A DNA stretch of 64,000 nucleotides, taken from positions 3,906,001 through 3,970,000 of the forward strand of contig CP186339.1 in NCBI GenBank assembly GCA_049347715.1, in the 5' to 3' direction. Below the pieces are notes generated by a model that was given only the letters and a program-made list of their open reading frames with translations, did no database searches and had not been told where the DNA came from. The position numbers were made by a program, and so were the translations under genes. Numbering within the stretch: position 1 is the stretch's first letter; every line of letters begins with the position of its first letter. Below, piece after piece: positions 44,887 through 53,076 of the stretch. The DNA is from Thalassotalea_B piscium_A (GTDB lineage Bacteria > Pseudomonadota > Gammaproteobacteria > Enterobacterales > Alteromonadaceae).

Positions 44887-45633
44887 TTATTTATGCTTTT
44901 GATGAATGAATTTACGTGCAAGTAGGATAGGACTACGAATTAACATGCCAAAAAATAATTTAGTATGCATCCATGATATTAATACATTATCTTCAAATGC
45001 ATTAAAATGTGACACCCCATTTTCAGGATAAATAACTTTTGTTGGAAAAAATTTAATATTTACGCCTCGCCAATATAATCTCACCATTATTTCGGTATCA
45101 AAGTCCATTCGTTCACCTAAGTGAACCTCTTTAATTAAAGCAACACAGTCTTTAATGGGATAAACTCGAAAACCGCACATGGTATCAATCAATGAAAGAG
45201 ACAATGTTTCGATATAGACCCAAACATGAGTAATATATCGAGCCCAATAACGATGTTTAGGCACAGATTCATCATAAATAGGATTACCACTGATCAAGGC
45301 CCCTGGAAATTGCGCAGACATTTTCAACAAGTGTTTAATATCATTCAATGAGTGTTGACCGTCTGCGTCTATTTGTATCGCATAGTCATAACCCTGAACA
45401 TCCGCATGAATAAAACCGGTTTGAACTGCAGCTCCTTTACCTTTATTTTTATCATGATGTAAAACTGTTAATAATGGAGTGAGTGACGTTAAAGTGTCTA
45501 AATACTTAGCCACACTAGACTCACTACCATCATTGACTACAATAATAGGCATTTCAAAAGTCGTTAATTCTATAATGACATCTCGAATCACTTCACTGTG
45601 GTTATAAAGAGGGATTAAAAAACAATATTTCAT
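44887..45633 (-). CDS. family 2 glycosyltransferase (ApeJ glycosyltransferase part)
   Basis: 248-residue GT-A glycosyltransferase: FLIPLYNHSEVIRDVI at residue 5, VVNDGSESS at about 35, and the metal-binding DxD-type QIDADGQHS at about 90. The C-terminal part has amphipathic helices (WMHTKLFFGMLIRSPILLARK) that suggest membrane association. It directly abuts the LpxL-like acyltransferase gene, and its start overlaps apeI by one base. The pair is expected to build the glycolipid anchor of the pigment; the sugar is unknown. Confidence 0.88.
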   Translation of the reverse strand: MKYCFLIPLYNHSEVIRDVIIELTTFEMPIIVVNDGSESSVAKYLDTLTSLTPLLTVLHHDKNKGKGAAVQTGFIHADVQGYDYAIQIDADGQHSLNDIKHLLKMSAQFPGALISGNPIYDESVPKHRYWARYITHVWVYIETLSLSLIDTMCGFRVYPIKDCVALIKEVHLGERMDFDTEIMVRLYWRGVNIKFFPTKVIYPENGVSHFNAFEDNVLISWMHTKLFFGMLIRSPILLARKFIHQKHK

Positions 45634-45992
45634 TAGACGCTCTCGAAAACAATACGACCTGAGGCATGAATTCCTTTCGCTGAAATATATTTAAATAGTA
45701 CTTTATTTGTTGATTTTTTTTCTAAATGCAACTGCACTTCCAAATTTGGACTTAACACTACTTGAAATTTTAATACTTCAACGTTTATCACCAATTGCGA
45801 TTCAAAACCTAAATGCTGTTGAGTATATTTAATTGCCCAATCTAGCTGTACTACGCCAGCTAAAATAGGCATATTGGGGAAGTGACCTTTGAAATAATCT
45901 AATTCTGGTTGTAGCAGAAATTTCATTATTACACTATCACCTAATGACTCTACGCTGAGAATATCAGGCTTTGTTACCTCTAGCTTATTCAA
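45633..45992 (-). CDS. apeI: hotdog dehydratase, ApeI-like
   Basis: FabZ/FabA-like dehydratase partner of ApeP. The catalytic loop is YFKGHFPNMPILAGVVQLDW, with the His and Asp expected for activity. The frame is open to a GTG at 46010, but I prefer the TTG at 45992 (NKLEVTKPDIL follows), since GGGGA lies 6 bases before it; the product is then 119 residues. Either start overlaps or abuts the end of the acyl-AMP ligase gene. It should dehydrate the beta-hydroxy intermediates to the trans double bonds of the polyene. Confidence 0.85.
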   Translation of the reverse strand: MNKLEVTKPDILSVESLGDSVIMKFLLQPELDYFKGHFPNMPILAGVVQLDWAIKYTQQHLGFESQLVINVEVLKFQVVLSPNLEVQLHLEKKSTNKVLFKYISAKGIHASGRIVFESV

Positions 45993-47364
45993 ACAATTTC
46001 CCCAATGCACTATGACTTAACTTTCCTTGGCTATTATAAGGCAAACTATCGACGTAACGCCATTTCCTTGGTAGACAAACTCGCTCAAAGCGTTCAAGTA
46101 AATGCTGTTTCATCTTTTGATTGAGTTCGAACGTTGAAAGACTTTCTTTTAACAATAAACCAGCTTCACTCAAACTAACGATTGCAACTAAACTAGACCT
46201 TGAATCACTCAATACCATGACACGACATTCTTTAACATTTGGTGAGGTTAATAAATATTGCTCAACCTCATCCAAACTTAATCGTTTTTCCTCTAACTTT
46301 ATAGTGCGATCTACTCGACCTAACAAAGAAAAACTACCATTTGAAAAAACCTCTCCTTTATCATCAAGCAACATATTATGCTCATTAATATAAGGAGAAT
46401 TTAAGCACAAACGCTTTGTTTCAGACTGAGTAGTTAATGTAACTTTATCAAAAGTTTGCCAATATTCAGCGGGTAAAGATACAACTGAACGATAACCTAT
46501 TCCCCCAGTTTCGGTACTACCATAAACTTGAATCACGCCTTGCTCAAACTGATGATGTAACTCAAGAGCATCTCTGTCCGCTAATGGACCACCAGATGAA
46601 AATATTTTCACAAGGCTTTCTTTGTCGTTCATCAACACGTTATCAAAAACTAAACGTTTTAAGAATGCAGGACTTGAGACCAGCACCACTGAAGAAAACT
46701 GCTGCAAAATTGAAATACCATGCTCTGGATATTCTATCGTTCTCTCAATCATAGCACCTTGTGTTAACGGCCAGAGCAAACGAAATAACAAGCCATAGAT
46801 ATGTTGATGGGATACTGTTGATAAAAAAACTGTATTCTTTTCCAGCTGAAAAGTATCACTTAATGTAGCTAACTCAATGGATAATTGTTCCCACGTTTTT
46901 TCCACCAACTTTGCTTGCCCTGAAGAGCCAGAAGTAGAAAAAAGTAATAATGAATCAGTAGGCCATAACAAAGGTGTTTGGCTCTCTCCTAAAACAGAAA
47001 CTTCAGGCAATGCCTCAAGTGAAGGAAAATCCAAAGAGCAATTAAATTCACCAGATAATGCATCTGCTAATGGACATAAATCTTCCAGTGTTTTTAATTG
47101 ACCATTAGCCGGTAAGATGACTTTGATATTATTTGCACTTAAAGCAAATAATCTCACCGCAAACTGGTAAACATCTGGATGAAATAAAATAACACTATAT
47201 TGGTTAAATGTATTATTTTGCTCTCGGGATGAAACCTTTTTTAAAAATGATTTTATTTTTTGCTGGTATTTAAATATATCAGCTAAAAATTGTGAGCCAT
47301 CAATATACTTATCATCACAGAAAAAAAGTCGTTCTTGGTGGACTAAGTGTTCAAAATCAAACAC
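45985..47364 (-). CDS. apeH: acyl/aryl-AMP ligase, ApeH-like
   Basis: AMP-binding enzyme of 459 residues that activates an aryl acid for transfer to a carrier protein or CoA. The phosphate-binding loop is LLFSTSGSSGQAKLVEKTW (about residue 139), the A5 motif VYGSTETGGIGYR (about 280) and the A7 region LLGRVDRTIKLEEKRLSL. The final lysine motif (NSQGKLSHSAL) is present. If the neighbouring lyase makes a hydroxycinnamate, this is the natural activating enzyme. Shorter than standard fatty-acid ligases, as is usual in APE clusters. Confidence 0.88.
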   Translation of the reverse strand: MFDFEHLVHQERLFFCDDKYIDGSQFLADIFKYQQKIKSFLKKVSSREQNNTFNQYSVILFHPDVYQFAVRLFALSANNIKVILPANGQLKTLEDLCPLADALSGEFNCSLDFPSLEALPEVSVLGESQTPLLWPTDSLLLFSTSGSSGQAKLVEKTWEQLSIELATLSDTFQLEKNTVFLSTVSHQHIYGLLFRLLWPLTQGAMIERTIEYPEHGISILQQFSSVVLVSSPAFLKRLVFDNVLMNDKESLVKIFSSGGPLADRDALELHHQFEQGVIQVYGSTETGGIGYRSVVSLPAEYWQTFDKVTLTTQSETKRLCLNSPYINEHNMLLDDKGEVFSNGSFSLLGRVDRTIKLEEKRLSLDEVEQYLLTSPNVKECRVMVLSDSRSSLVAIVSLSEAGLLLKESLSTFELNQKMKQHLLERFERVCLPRKWRYVDSLPYNSQGKLSHSALGKLFE

Positions 47365-47938
47365 ATGAATTCCTTTTCTTTATTTGTTTTTTTTTGACTA
47401 ATAAGCGTACCATATACTCAATTCCCATTAAGCTACCCATCAATATATACGAAATAAAACCGTTATATAGCGCCCACTCTTCAAGCGAACAAAACAAAGC
47501 AGTATATGATGCAATAGCACCATTAATGATAAAAAACACACACCATATTTTTGTGACATTACGACAATAGCTAACACCATTAGCATCAAGTTCAGGATCT
47601 GTCATGCGGGCAAAGGTTTCAATAATAGTTGGAGACTTGATTAAGGAATAAACAAAAATAATTAACGTTACTGTACTGACAACAACCGGATAAAATAACA
47701 TACCAATCGAATCGCCCTTCAGTGCTGAATATGTCAGCACAACAACACCCAATATTGACGCAGGTTTAAGCCACGGCATTTTTTGCCATAATGAGCGACT
47801 AAACGACAGCCTTAATAATATTAAAACAATCAATGCGATGGCGATATATTGAAGGGAAAAATGCTGCATGCCCCAATAAACCAAAACAGGATATAAAAGA
47901 GCTAATACAGCAAGTAATGTAGTAATTATAATTTTCAC
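47357..47938 (-). CDS. apeG: inner-membrane protein of the COG4648 type, ApeG-like
   Basis: 193 residues with about six predicted membrane segments (for example IIITTLLAVLALLYPVLVYWG at the start, and KIWCVFFIINGAIASYTALF). A conserved loop PTIIETFARMTDPELDANGVSYCRNVTKIW lies in the middle. Proteins of this type occur in every APE cluster next to the carrier proteins and the ligase; their biochemical role is unknown to me. The gene overlaps apeH by 8 bases. Confidence 0.82.
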   Translation of the reverse strand: MKIIITTLLAVLALLYPVLVYWGMQHFSLQYIAIALIVLILLRLSFSRSLWQKMPWLKPASILGVVVLTYSALKGDSIGMLFYPVVVSTVTLIIFVYSLIKSPTIIETFARMTDPELDANGVSYCRNVTKIWCVFFIINGAIASYTALFCSLEEWALYNGFISYILMGSLMGIEYMVRLLVKKKQIKKRNSCV

Positions 47939-47947
47939 AATTAAAGA

Positions 47948-48196
47948 CTAATTTGCCATTAATTTTTCAATTTCATCAACCACATCACCAACAGTACGTA
48001 CTGCTTTAAAAGCTTCGGGATCAATTTTTTTTCCAGTTAAATCTTTTAGTTTCACTACTAAATCAACGGCATCAATACTGTCTAAGTCGAGATCTTGATA
48101 TAAATGAGCATCTGTTGATAAATCATCACGATCTAATTCAAATTCTTCAACCAAAATATCGGTTAACATACGGTAAATTTCTTCTCTTGATTCCAT
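47948..48196 (-). CDS. apeF: acyl carrier protein, ApeF-like
   Basis: 82-residue acyl carrier protein. The serine that takes the phosphopantetheine arm is in DLDLDSIDAVDLV (about residue 40). Length, acidity and four-helix pattern are normal. It lies 8 bases after the ApeE-like carrier gene. Two carriers per cluster is the norm in APE systems, one of them thought to hold the starter and the other the growing chain. Confidence 0.93.
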   Translation of the reverse strand: MESREEIYRMLTDILVEEFELDRDDLSTDAHLYQDLDLDSIDAVDLVVKLKDLTGKKIDPEAFKAVRTVGDVVDEIEKLMAN

Positions 48197-48204
48197 AAAA
48201 AATC

Positions 48205-48465
48205 CTAGTTACTGCTATTTTCTTGGATAAAAGCACTTAAGTTATTCACAGAACTAAAATGCTTTTTTGTGTCTTCTGAGTTAGCGTCAATTTTAACATT
48301 AAATGTTTTTTTTATTGCTAACCCTAATTCTAAGGCATCGATACTATCAAGTCCTAAACCGTCAATAAATAAAGGTTCATCATCATTAATATCATCATTA
48401 GTAATATCTTCTAAGTCTAGTGTTTCAATGATCAGTAATTTTAACTGCTCTTTTAATTCACTCAT
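48205..48465 (-). CDS. apeE: acyl carrier protein, ApeE-like
   Basis: 86-residue acyl carrier protein with attachment site GLGLDSIDALELGLAI (Ser at about 41). It is very acidic in the first half (DLEDITNDDINDDEPLF). It overlaps the acyltransferase start by 8 bases. It should be activated by the phosphopantetheinyl transferase encoded at the head of the cluster. Confidence 0.93.
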   Translation of the reverse strand: MSELKEQLKLLIIETLDLEDITNDDINDDEPLFIDGLGLDSIDALELGLAIKKTFNVKIDANSEDTKKHFSSVNNLSAFIQENSSN

Positions 48466-49240
48466 ATTTGTGTAATTCCTCAGTAAAAAATGATTGCCAC
48501 TTACGTGTTAATACACGAGATGCCTTACTTAATATATTATCCGAAAATTCCAACTTACTATTAAAATCAGCAGCTACGTATAAATTAAATTCAAACTTCT
48601 TTTGTGGTACTTGATACCATTTTTCAGTTTTTGTTAAAGTAGTAGGTGATACCCTAATGATAAAATTAGTAACGGATGCCTGACATCGTATTGCAATATT
48701 TGCTGCACCTCGTTGAAATTTAATATTTTCCCCTGAAGTAGTACGTGTTCCTTCAGGAAATATTATAAGATTATTTCCTTGCGCCAACGATCGACTACAC
48801 GCATCGATCAATTCATCTGGGTTACTATTACTGATATAACCAGTGTTTTTAATTACCCCTCTTATAAAAGGGTTTTTAAATAAATGAGCCTTTACAATAC
48901 AATCGGCATTTGGCATGAGTGAAATCAATACGACCACATCAATTAAAGATGGGTGATTAGCTAGTATTAATTGGCCTCGTAATTGCTCAAAATAATGCTT
49001 ATTTGGTACATTGAATGAACCAACGCCTAATAGACTCATTAATTGTATAAAAAATTTAAATGTATAATGAACGGTTAGTCGCGCTACAGCTTGTCTTTTA
49101 TTAAAATCTCGATAAATCAGTTTTTGCAATGGAAAACAAAAAAACGATAGTAATACCGCCCCGAAACCAAACACTGCAAAACAAAAACCTGTTGCGAAAA
49201 TACGCCAGATCCGATTAATTATATTGATTATGTTATTCAT
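48458..49240 (-). CDS. apeD: PlsC-like acyltransferase, ApeD-like
   Basis: 260-residue lysophospholipid-type acyltransferase anchored by N-terminal hydrophobic helices (about 10-35 and 55-70). The four-block motif set is clear: ANHPSLIDVVVL (NHxxxxD, about residue 93), then IFPEGTRTTSGENIKFQRGA (about 158). It probably transfers an acyl group from a carrier protein to the lipid anchor. It begins 9 bases after the chain-length factor stop. Confidence 0.88.
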   Translation of the reverse strand: MNNIINIINRIWRIFATGFCFAVFGFGAVLLSFFCFPLQKLIYRDFNKRQAVARLTVHYTFKFFIQLMSLLGVGSFNVPNKHYFEQLRGQLILANHPSLIDVVVLISLMPNADCIVKAHLFKNPFIRGVIKNTGYISNSNPDELIDACSRSLAQGNNLIIFPEGTRTTSGENIKFQRGAANIAIRCQASVTNFIIRVSPTTLTKTEKWYQVPQKKFEFNLYVAADFNSKLEFSDNILSKASRVLTRKWQSFFTEELHKYE

Positions 49241-49249
49241 GATTCAACA

Positions 49250-49951
49250 CTAACAAGACAAAGAAATAGCTTTTTGAGAGGCTAACCATTGTTCAATTTG
49301 TAACGCTTGTGGGTAGAGGGTGTTCATACCTTCAAGAGTTAGTTTTAATTCATTTAAATCGACTCTAACACTACTACCCGTGAGTTTTTCTCTACTGATA
49401 ACAAATGCAACAGCATGATCTATTTGTAATTCATCCGAATACGGTAGATAAATATCTGGTAACGCTTGATCACAATGCACGATTAAGAGCTTATCACTAT
49501 GATCGGTATTAATACGGGCAAAGCCATCAATTATCGCCATCAACATAGTATTTTTACCGGCTACTACCGTATTAGTTGCTTGTTGATTTTTAGTTAAAAT
49601 AGTAAATAGACCAGACACTGCATTATGAACCGATAAGCTAAACGCCGTTGGCGATAACGCTTCATCCTGAGCTATGTCTTCAAGTAACATAGAAGTTTTA
49701 TGTAAATCACCATGACGCGAAGAAAAAATACTAGGAAGAGATACATCTATTTTTTCGCATGCATGATGAGCACAGTAAAGAGCCATTTTAGCAAAGATAC
49801 TTAATCGTCTTCTTTGCATCGAAGGTACCCACTCTATTTTAGGTAATTGGCTTTTATCAAACCTTACAGGCACGTCTATTGAGAAAAAATCATTATGTGA
49901 TGATCCCGCATTTAAACTTACCCAGTTATCAATAAAAAAATGCTGTCGCAT
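49250..49951 (-). CDS. apeC: beta-ketoacyl synthase-like chain-length factor, ApeC-like
   Basis: 233-residue protein with the N-terminal half of a ketosynthase fold (PF13723-like). At the position of the catalytic Cys it has SLSVHNAVSGLFTI, that is Asn-Ala in place of Ala-Cys, so it cannot condense. In studied APE systems ApeC is the chain-length factor that pairs with ApeO. It is the first gene of the contiguous run, preceded by 238 bases that contain a candidate promoter. Confidence 0.87.
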   Translation of the reverse strand: MRQHFFIDNWVSLNAGSSHNDFFSIDVPVRFDKSQLPKIEWVPSMQRRRLSIFAKMALYCAHHACEKIDVSLPSIFSSRHGDLHKTSMLLEDIAQDEALSPTAFSLSVHNAVSGLFTILTKNQQATNTVVAGKNTMLMAIIDGFARINTDHSDKLLIVHCDQALPDIYLPYSDELQIDHAVAFVISREKLTGSSVRVDLNELKLTLEGMNTLYPQALQIEQWLASQKAISLSC

Positions 49952-50104
49952 GTTCTTGCCATAATTATCTAATTGAAGACGACTAACAATTTTCAGATTC
50001 TGCTAACAAGAGTAGTTATAATCACAAACTTTTATATATCTTATTATTGATAGAATCCTTTCTAAACGAAGTCGTAAAGAATGATACTAAATTAAAACAG
50101 GCGT

Positions 50105-50133
50105 ATTAAACTAAAAAAAGGACATTAACTCAA
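50105..50133 (-). promoter_or_regulatory. candidate promoter of the aryl polyene operon
   Basis: On the minus strand TTGAGT (50133-50128), 17 bases including a T7 run, then TTTAAT (50110-50105), about 155 bases before the ApeC-like gene. The 238-base spacer is the only long non-coding gap in the cluster, so a promoter here is expected; the exact site is uncertain. Confidence 0.35.
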
Positions 50134-50189
50134 TGTATTTTAGATATATTAAGAAATTAGTTCTAGATTAGAGTAAGTACTTTTCTATC

Positions 50190-50918
50190 TTAATTCTCAA
50201 ATTTCAAACATTTTATAAAGTGAACTTTATTAAAAACAATATATTGTGAGTATAATAAGGTTCCAATATAGTCATTTTCAACAAATGTACTAAAATTGAG
50301 CTTCTGGTGTTTCAGCTCTTGTTCGGTATTTATACCTAAAATTTTCACTAAACTTTGACCCGTTGCTTTCACTAGACATTCTTTTAATGTCCAGAGTTGA
50401 TAAAAATAAAAATTTAAATCTCCCACATGCTTCATTTCATCATATTCCTGTTTGGAAAATACTTGTTGAGCAATACTTAAAAAATCCCGATTTTTAGATA
50501 TATTTTCCAAATCAACCGCTAGCACAGATGGAGTTAAAGACAACGCGATGAGTAACCTATTATCTTTATGGCTAATAGAAATAGAAAAAGGTAAATTTGT
50601 TGAATTTAAAAAAGCTGATATTTTCTTATCTTTCTCGTTAAAACAGATAGTTACATCGATTAAATCACACTTAAATTGATTAGCAATCAACTGCTTTAAG
50701 CAGTAACGACTCGCTAAAAAATTAGTTCGTTGCTGTCCATTTCGTTTAGCTAAAACTTGAAGTTCTTGGGGAGACAACCATTGCTTAGCCTTAATGAAAA
50801 ATTTTTCAGATAAGTTTTGTGTACTGAAATAAAAGACATATACACTATCATTCATGAGTTTTACGTCTTCCAACGAAGCGATTGAACACCACTTAATGTT
50901 ATTCTTTATTGGAATCAT
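50190..50918 (-). CDS. 4'-phosphopantetheinyl transferase (Sfp type)
   Basis: 242-residue transferase that converts apo carrier proteins to the holo form using CoA. Core motifs: FSISISHKDN (about residue 117), LAVDLENI (about 138, Mg2+ ligands) and FYQLWTLKECLVKATG (about 180). It is the first gene of the cluster on the minus strand and is separated from the next gene by 238 bases. It is expected to serve the two ApeE/F carrier proteins. Members differ in target range, so wider use is possible. Confidence 0.9.
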   Translation of the reverse strand: MIPIKNNIKWCSIASLEDVKLMNDSVYVFYFSTQNLSEKFFIKAKQWLSPQELQVLAKRNGQQRTNFLASRYCLKQLIANQFKCDLIDVTICFNEKDKKISAFLNSTNLPFSISISHKDNRLLIALSLTPSVLAVDLENISKNRDFLSIAQQVFSKQEYDEMKHVGDLNFYFYQLWTLKECLVKATGQSLVKILGINTEQELKHQKLNFSTFVENDYIGTLLYSQYIVFNKVHFIKCLKFEN

Positions 50919-51040
50919 AGCGCTATAATCTTATATGATGTTAAACAAAACGAATTATAAAAATTATCCCTCAAATAAAAATAGCTCACTGGCATCATTA
51001 ACTTGGAAATAATGCCAGTAAAAATATTCACTATTAGGCT

Positions 51041-51904
51041 TTATTCTATATTCTGAATCTGCTCTCTCATTTGCTCAATTAACACCTTCAGTTCAACCGC
51101 TGAATTAGTAATATCTGAGTTGATTGATTTGGAACCTAATGTGTTGGCTTCACGGTTAAATTCTTGCATCATAAAATCTAATCTACGACCTTGGGCGCCG
51201 CCTTTTTTAAGAATACTTTTTGTTTCTTTAACATGGCTATATAAACGATCAATTTCTTCATCTACATCCATTTTTTGCGCTAGCATCACCAATTCTTGTT
51301 CAACTCGTGTCGATTCCAATTCAATTTTTGCTTCTGCAAACTTATCTGTAATACGCGTACGTTGCCATTGAATCACTTCTGGCATATGGTTTTTAACTTT
51401 TTCAGCTTCTGCAACAATTGCATCAAGACGTTGCTCAATCAAGGCTTTCATGTTTGCGCCTTCACTTGCTCGGGCGACAATGAAGTCTTTGAGTGCTTGA
51501 TCAAAACCAGCCAAAATATCTGCCTGAATAGAGTCCATGTCGGCTTCTTCTGCCTCCATAACCCCTGGCCAACGCATAATTTCTAATGGGTTTATTTGGC
51601 TATTTAACGTTTTTTCGTTTAACCAGTTAGCATGCTCTAATAATTGCTCAGCAAGATCTTTATTAATCGCAAGTTTGCCTTTAGTGGCTGGATTGGCGTT
51701 AAAACGTAGCCCACATTCTACTTTTCCACGGTTTAAAGCTTTACGAAAGCGCTCTCTTAGCACTGGTTCTACACTACGAAATTGCTCAGGCAGTCTAAAA
51801 TATGTTTCTAAATATCGTTGGTTTACACTGCGAATTTCCCATACCGCATTGCCCCAATCACCTTTCACTTCAATACGTGAAAAAGCTGTCATACTATGGA
51901 TCAT
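51041..51904 (-). CDS. yicC: YicC-family endoribonuclease
   Basis: 287-residue YicC protein, starting MIHSMTAFSRIEV after an AGGAAAG site. It has the N-terminal YicC domain (VWEIRSVNQRYLETYFRLPE) and the C-terminal DUF1732 with the end QEFNREANTLGSKSINSDI. Members are single-strand RNA endoribonucleases linked to small-RNA decay in E. coli. rph is found near yicC in many gammaproteobacteria; here the two are about 4 kb apart, with the redox genes between them. Confidence 0.94.
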   Translation of the reverse strand: MIHSMTAFSRIEVKGDWGNAVWEIRSVNQRYLETYFRLPEQFRSVEPVLRERFRKALNRGKVECGLRFNANPATKGKLAINKDLAEQLLEHANWLNEKTLNSQINPLEIMRWPGVMEAEEADMDSIQADILAGFDQALKDFIVARASEGANMKALIEQRLDAIVAEAEKVKNHMPEVIQWQRTRITDKFAEAKIELESTRVEQELVMLAQKMDVDEEIDRLYSHVKETKSILKKGGAQGRRLDFMMQEFNREANTLGSKSINSDITNSAVELKVLIEQMREQIQNIE

Positions 51905-52003
51905 AATCTTTCCTATTTTTACTCAATAAAAGTTTCTTTTATAAGAATGAACAGTTCAATTATGCCTGAGCAAGACCAAAGTCACCAGTTATTCAAAAAA
52001 GTC

Positions 52004-52942
52004 TTATGGTGTAAAATTCACTTGTCCAAAATTAGCCGCAAAATCCACACACCAAACACTTAGCCCAGTGAGATCATCAAGCGATTTACTGCTCGGCAGT
52101 CGCACTGTTATTTCAGCGTTAATATAGGCTTTTCCATTAATTTTTTGACTGATAGGAAAGGCTAAATCACTTTGATAATCATGATTTTTAGCCGCATAAA
52201 TATAAACTTCAGGGCCACCACCATCATAAGAAAATTCGGTGATTTTTATCGTACAATCGTTAATAATTTCCGCTCGTCCCGATACATTATGAGCGAAAGA
52301 TTCAAAATAACCGGTGTAACCCACTTTACTATGAGTAGAACCACAATTGTTTGAGGTTTGCTGTGTTAGCCCATCAAGGGTTTCTTGAAAATGATACAGC
52401 GCGTCTTGCTCGGTGATCAATGCTTGATAAATACTGCCGCTACCTGCCACTAATAGTGCGACTTGGTCATCAAAATCGTCTGCAGAAAAATCAACAGTAA
52501 GCCCCTTGGCTAACTCATGTGCAGTGTCTGATATAGTAATACCATTACTGGCATCGCCGTCAATATCTAAACTTTGGAGTAAACGCAGCATATTAATAAC
52601 CGCCTGTTCACTGGTATCCTCTGTATTAAAAACCTCTAGTGGCGTAATTGTTCCTGAAGCAGAAACTTCTGGAAAAACAATATCTCCAATTGAAAATACA
52701 ATGCGCTCATTCAGCTGATAATTGAATTCGCCTGTTTCAGTTGTATAGCCTTCTTGTTCAAGGGTTTGGTAATGTAAATTAGCTACGGCAGCATCAAGAA
52801 AAACACCTTGATAGATTAAAGGAGTAGGCTGAGGCGTTGAGGGAGACATTAACGCTGTGTTATCTGATTGAGTTTCTCCGCCACCACCACAGGCAAATAA
52901 AGTAAAGAGAACTCCACTGCATAATATTGTTTTTACTAACAC
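52004..52942 (-). CDS. DM13-domain lipoprotein
   Basis: Predicted surface or periplasmic lipoprotein of about 312 residues. The lipobox is LFAC followed by four Gly. The first half (YQGVFLDAAVANLHYQT ... ISIGDI-like) resembles the repeat-type N-terminus of many Alteromonadales lipoproteins. The last 110 residues form a DM13 domain: VSGRAEIINDCTIKITEFSY, GGGPEVYIYAA, then LTGLSVWCVDFAANFGQVNF with the diagnostic WC. DM13 is predicted to serve electron transfer. GTG at 52942 is 7 bases from GGAGGG; an ATG at 52957 is also open. It is near the FAD-dehydrogenase operon, so a redox link is possible. Confidence 0.78.
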   Translation of the reverse strand: MLVKTILCSGVLFTLFACGGGGETQSDNTALMSPSTPQPTPLIYQGVFLDAAVANLHYQTLEQEGYTTETGEFNYQLNERIVFSIGDIVFPEVSASGTITPLEVFNTEDTSEQAVINMLRLLQSLDIDGDASNGITISDTAHELAKGLTVDFSADDFDDQVALLVAGSGSIYQALITEQDALYHFQETLDGLTQQTSNNCGSTHSKVGYTGYFESFAHNVSGRAEIINDCTIKITEFSYDGGGPEVYIYAAKNHDYQSDLAFPISQKINGKAYINAEITVRLPSSKSLDDLTGLSVWCVDFAANFGQVNFTP

Positions 52943-53076
52943 AACCATACCCTCCATTAAGGTTAAGTGCGTTATCGTTCATCGATAACGACACGTATGA
53001 AGAGTATGCCCAGTAATAGTTAACCATTCATAACAAAACTATCACAATACCATGGCATTTTTTTAACGCTTTTTGC

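Noticed and set aside
51120..51929. Three plus-strand frames opposite yicC
   Set aside because: They overlap one another and lie inside the conserved yicC gene.
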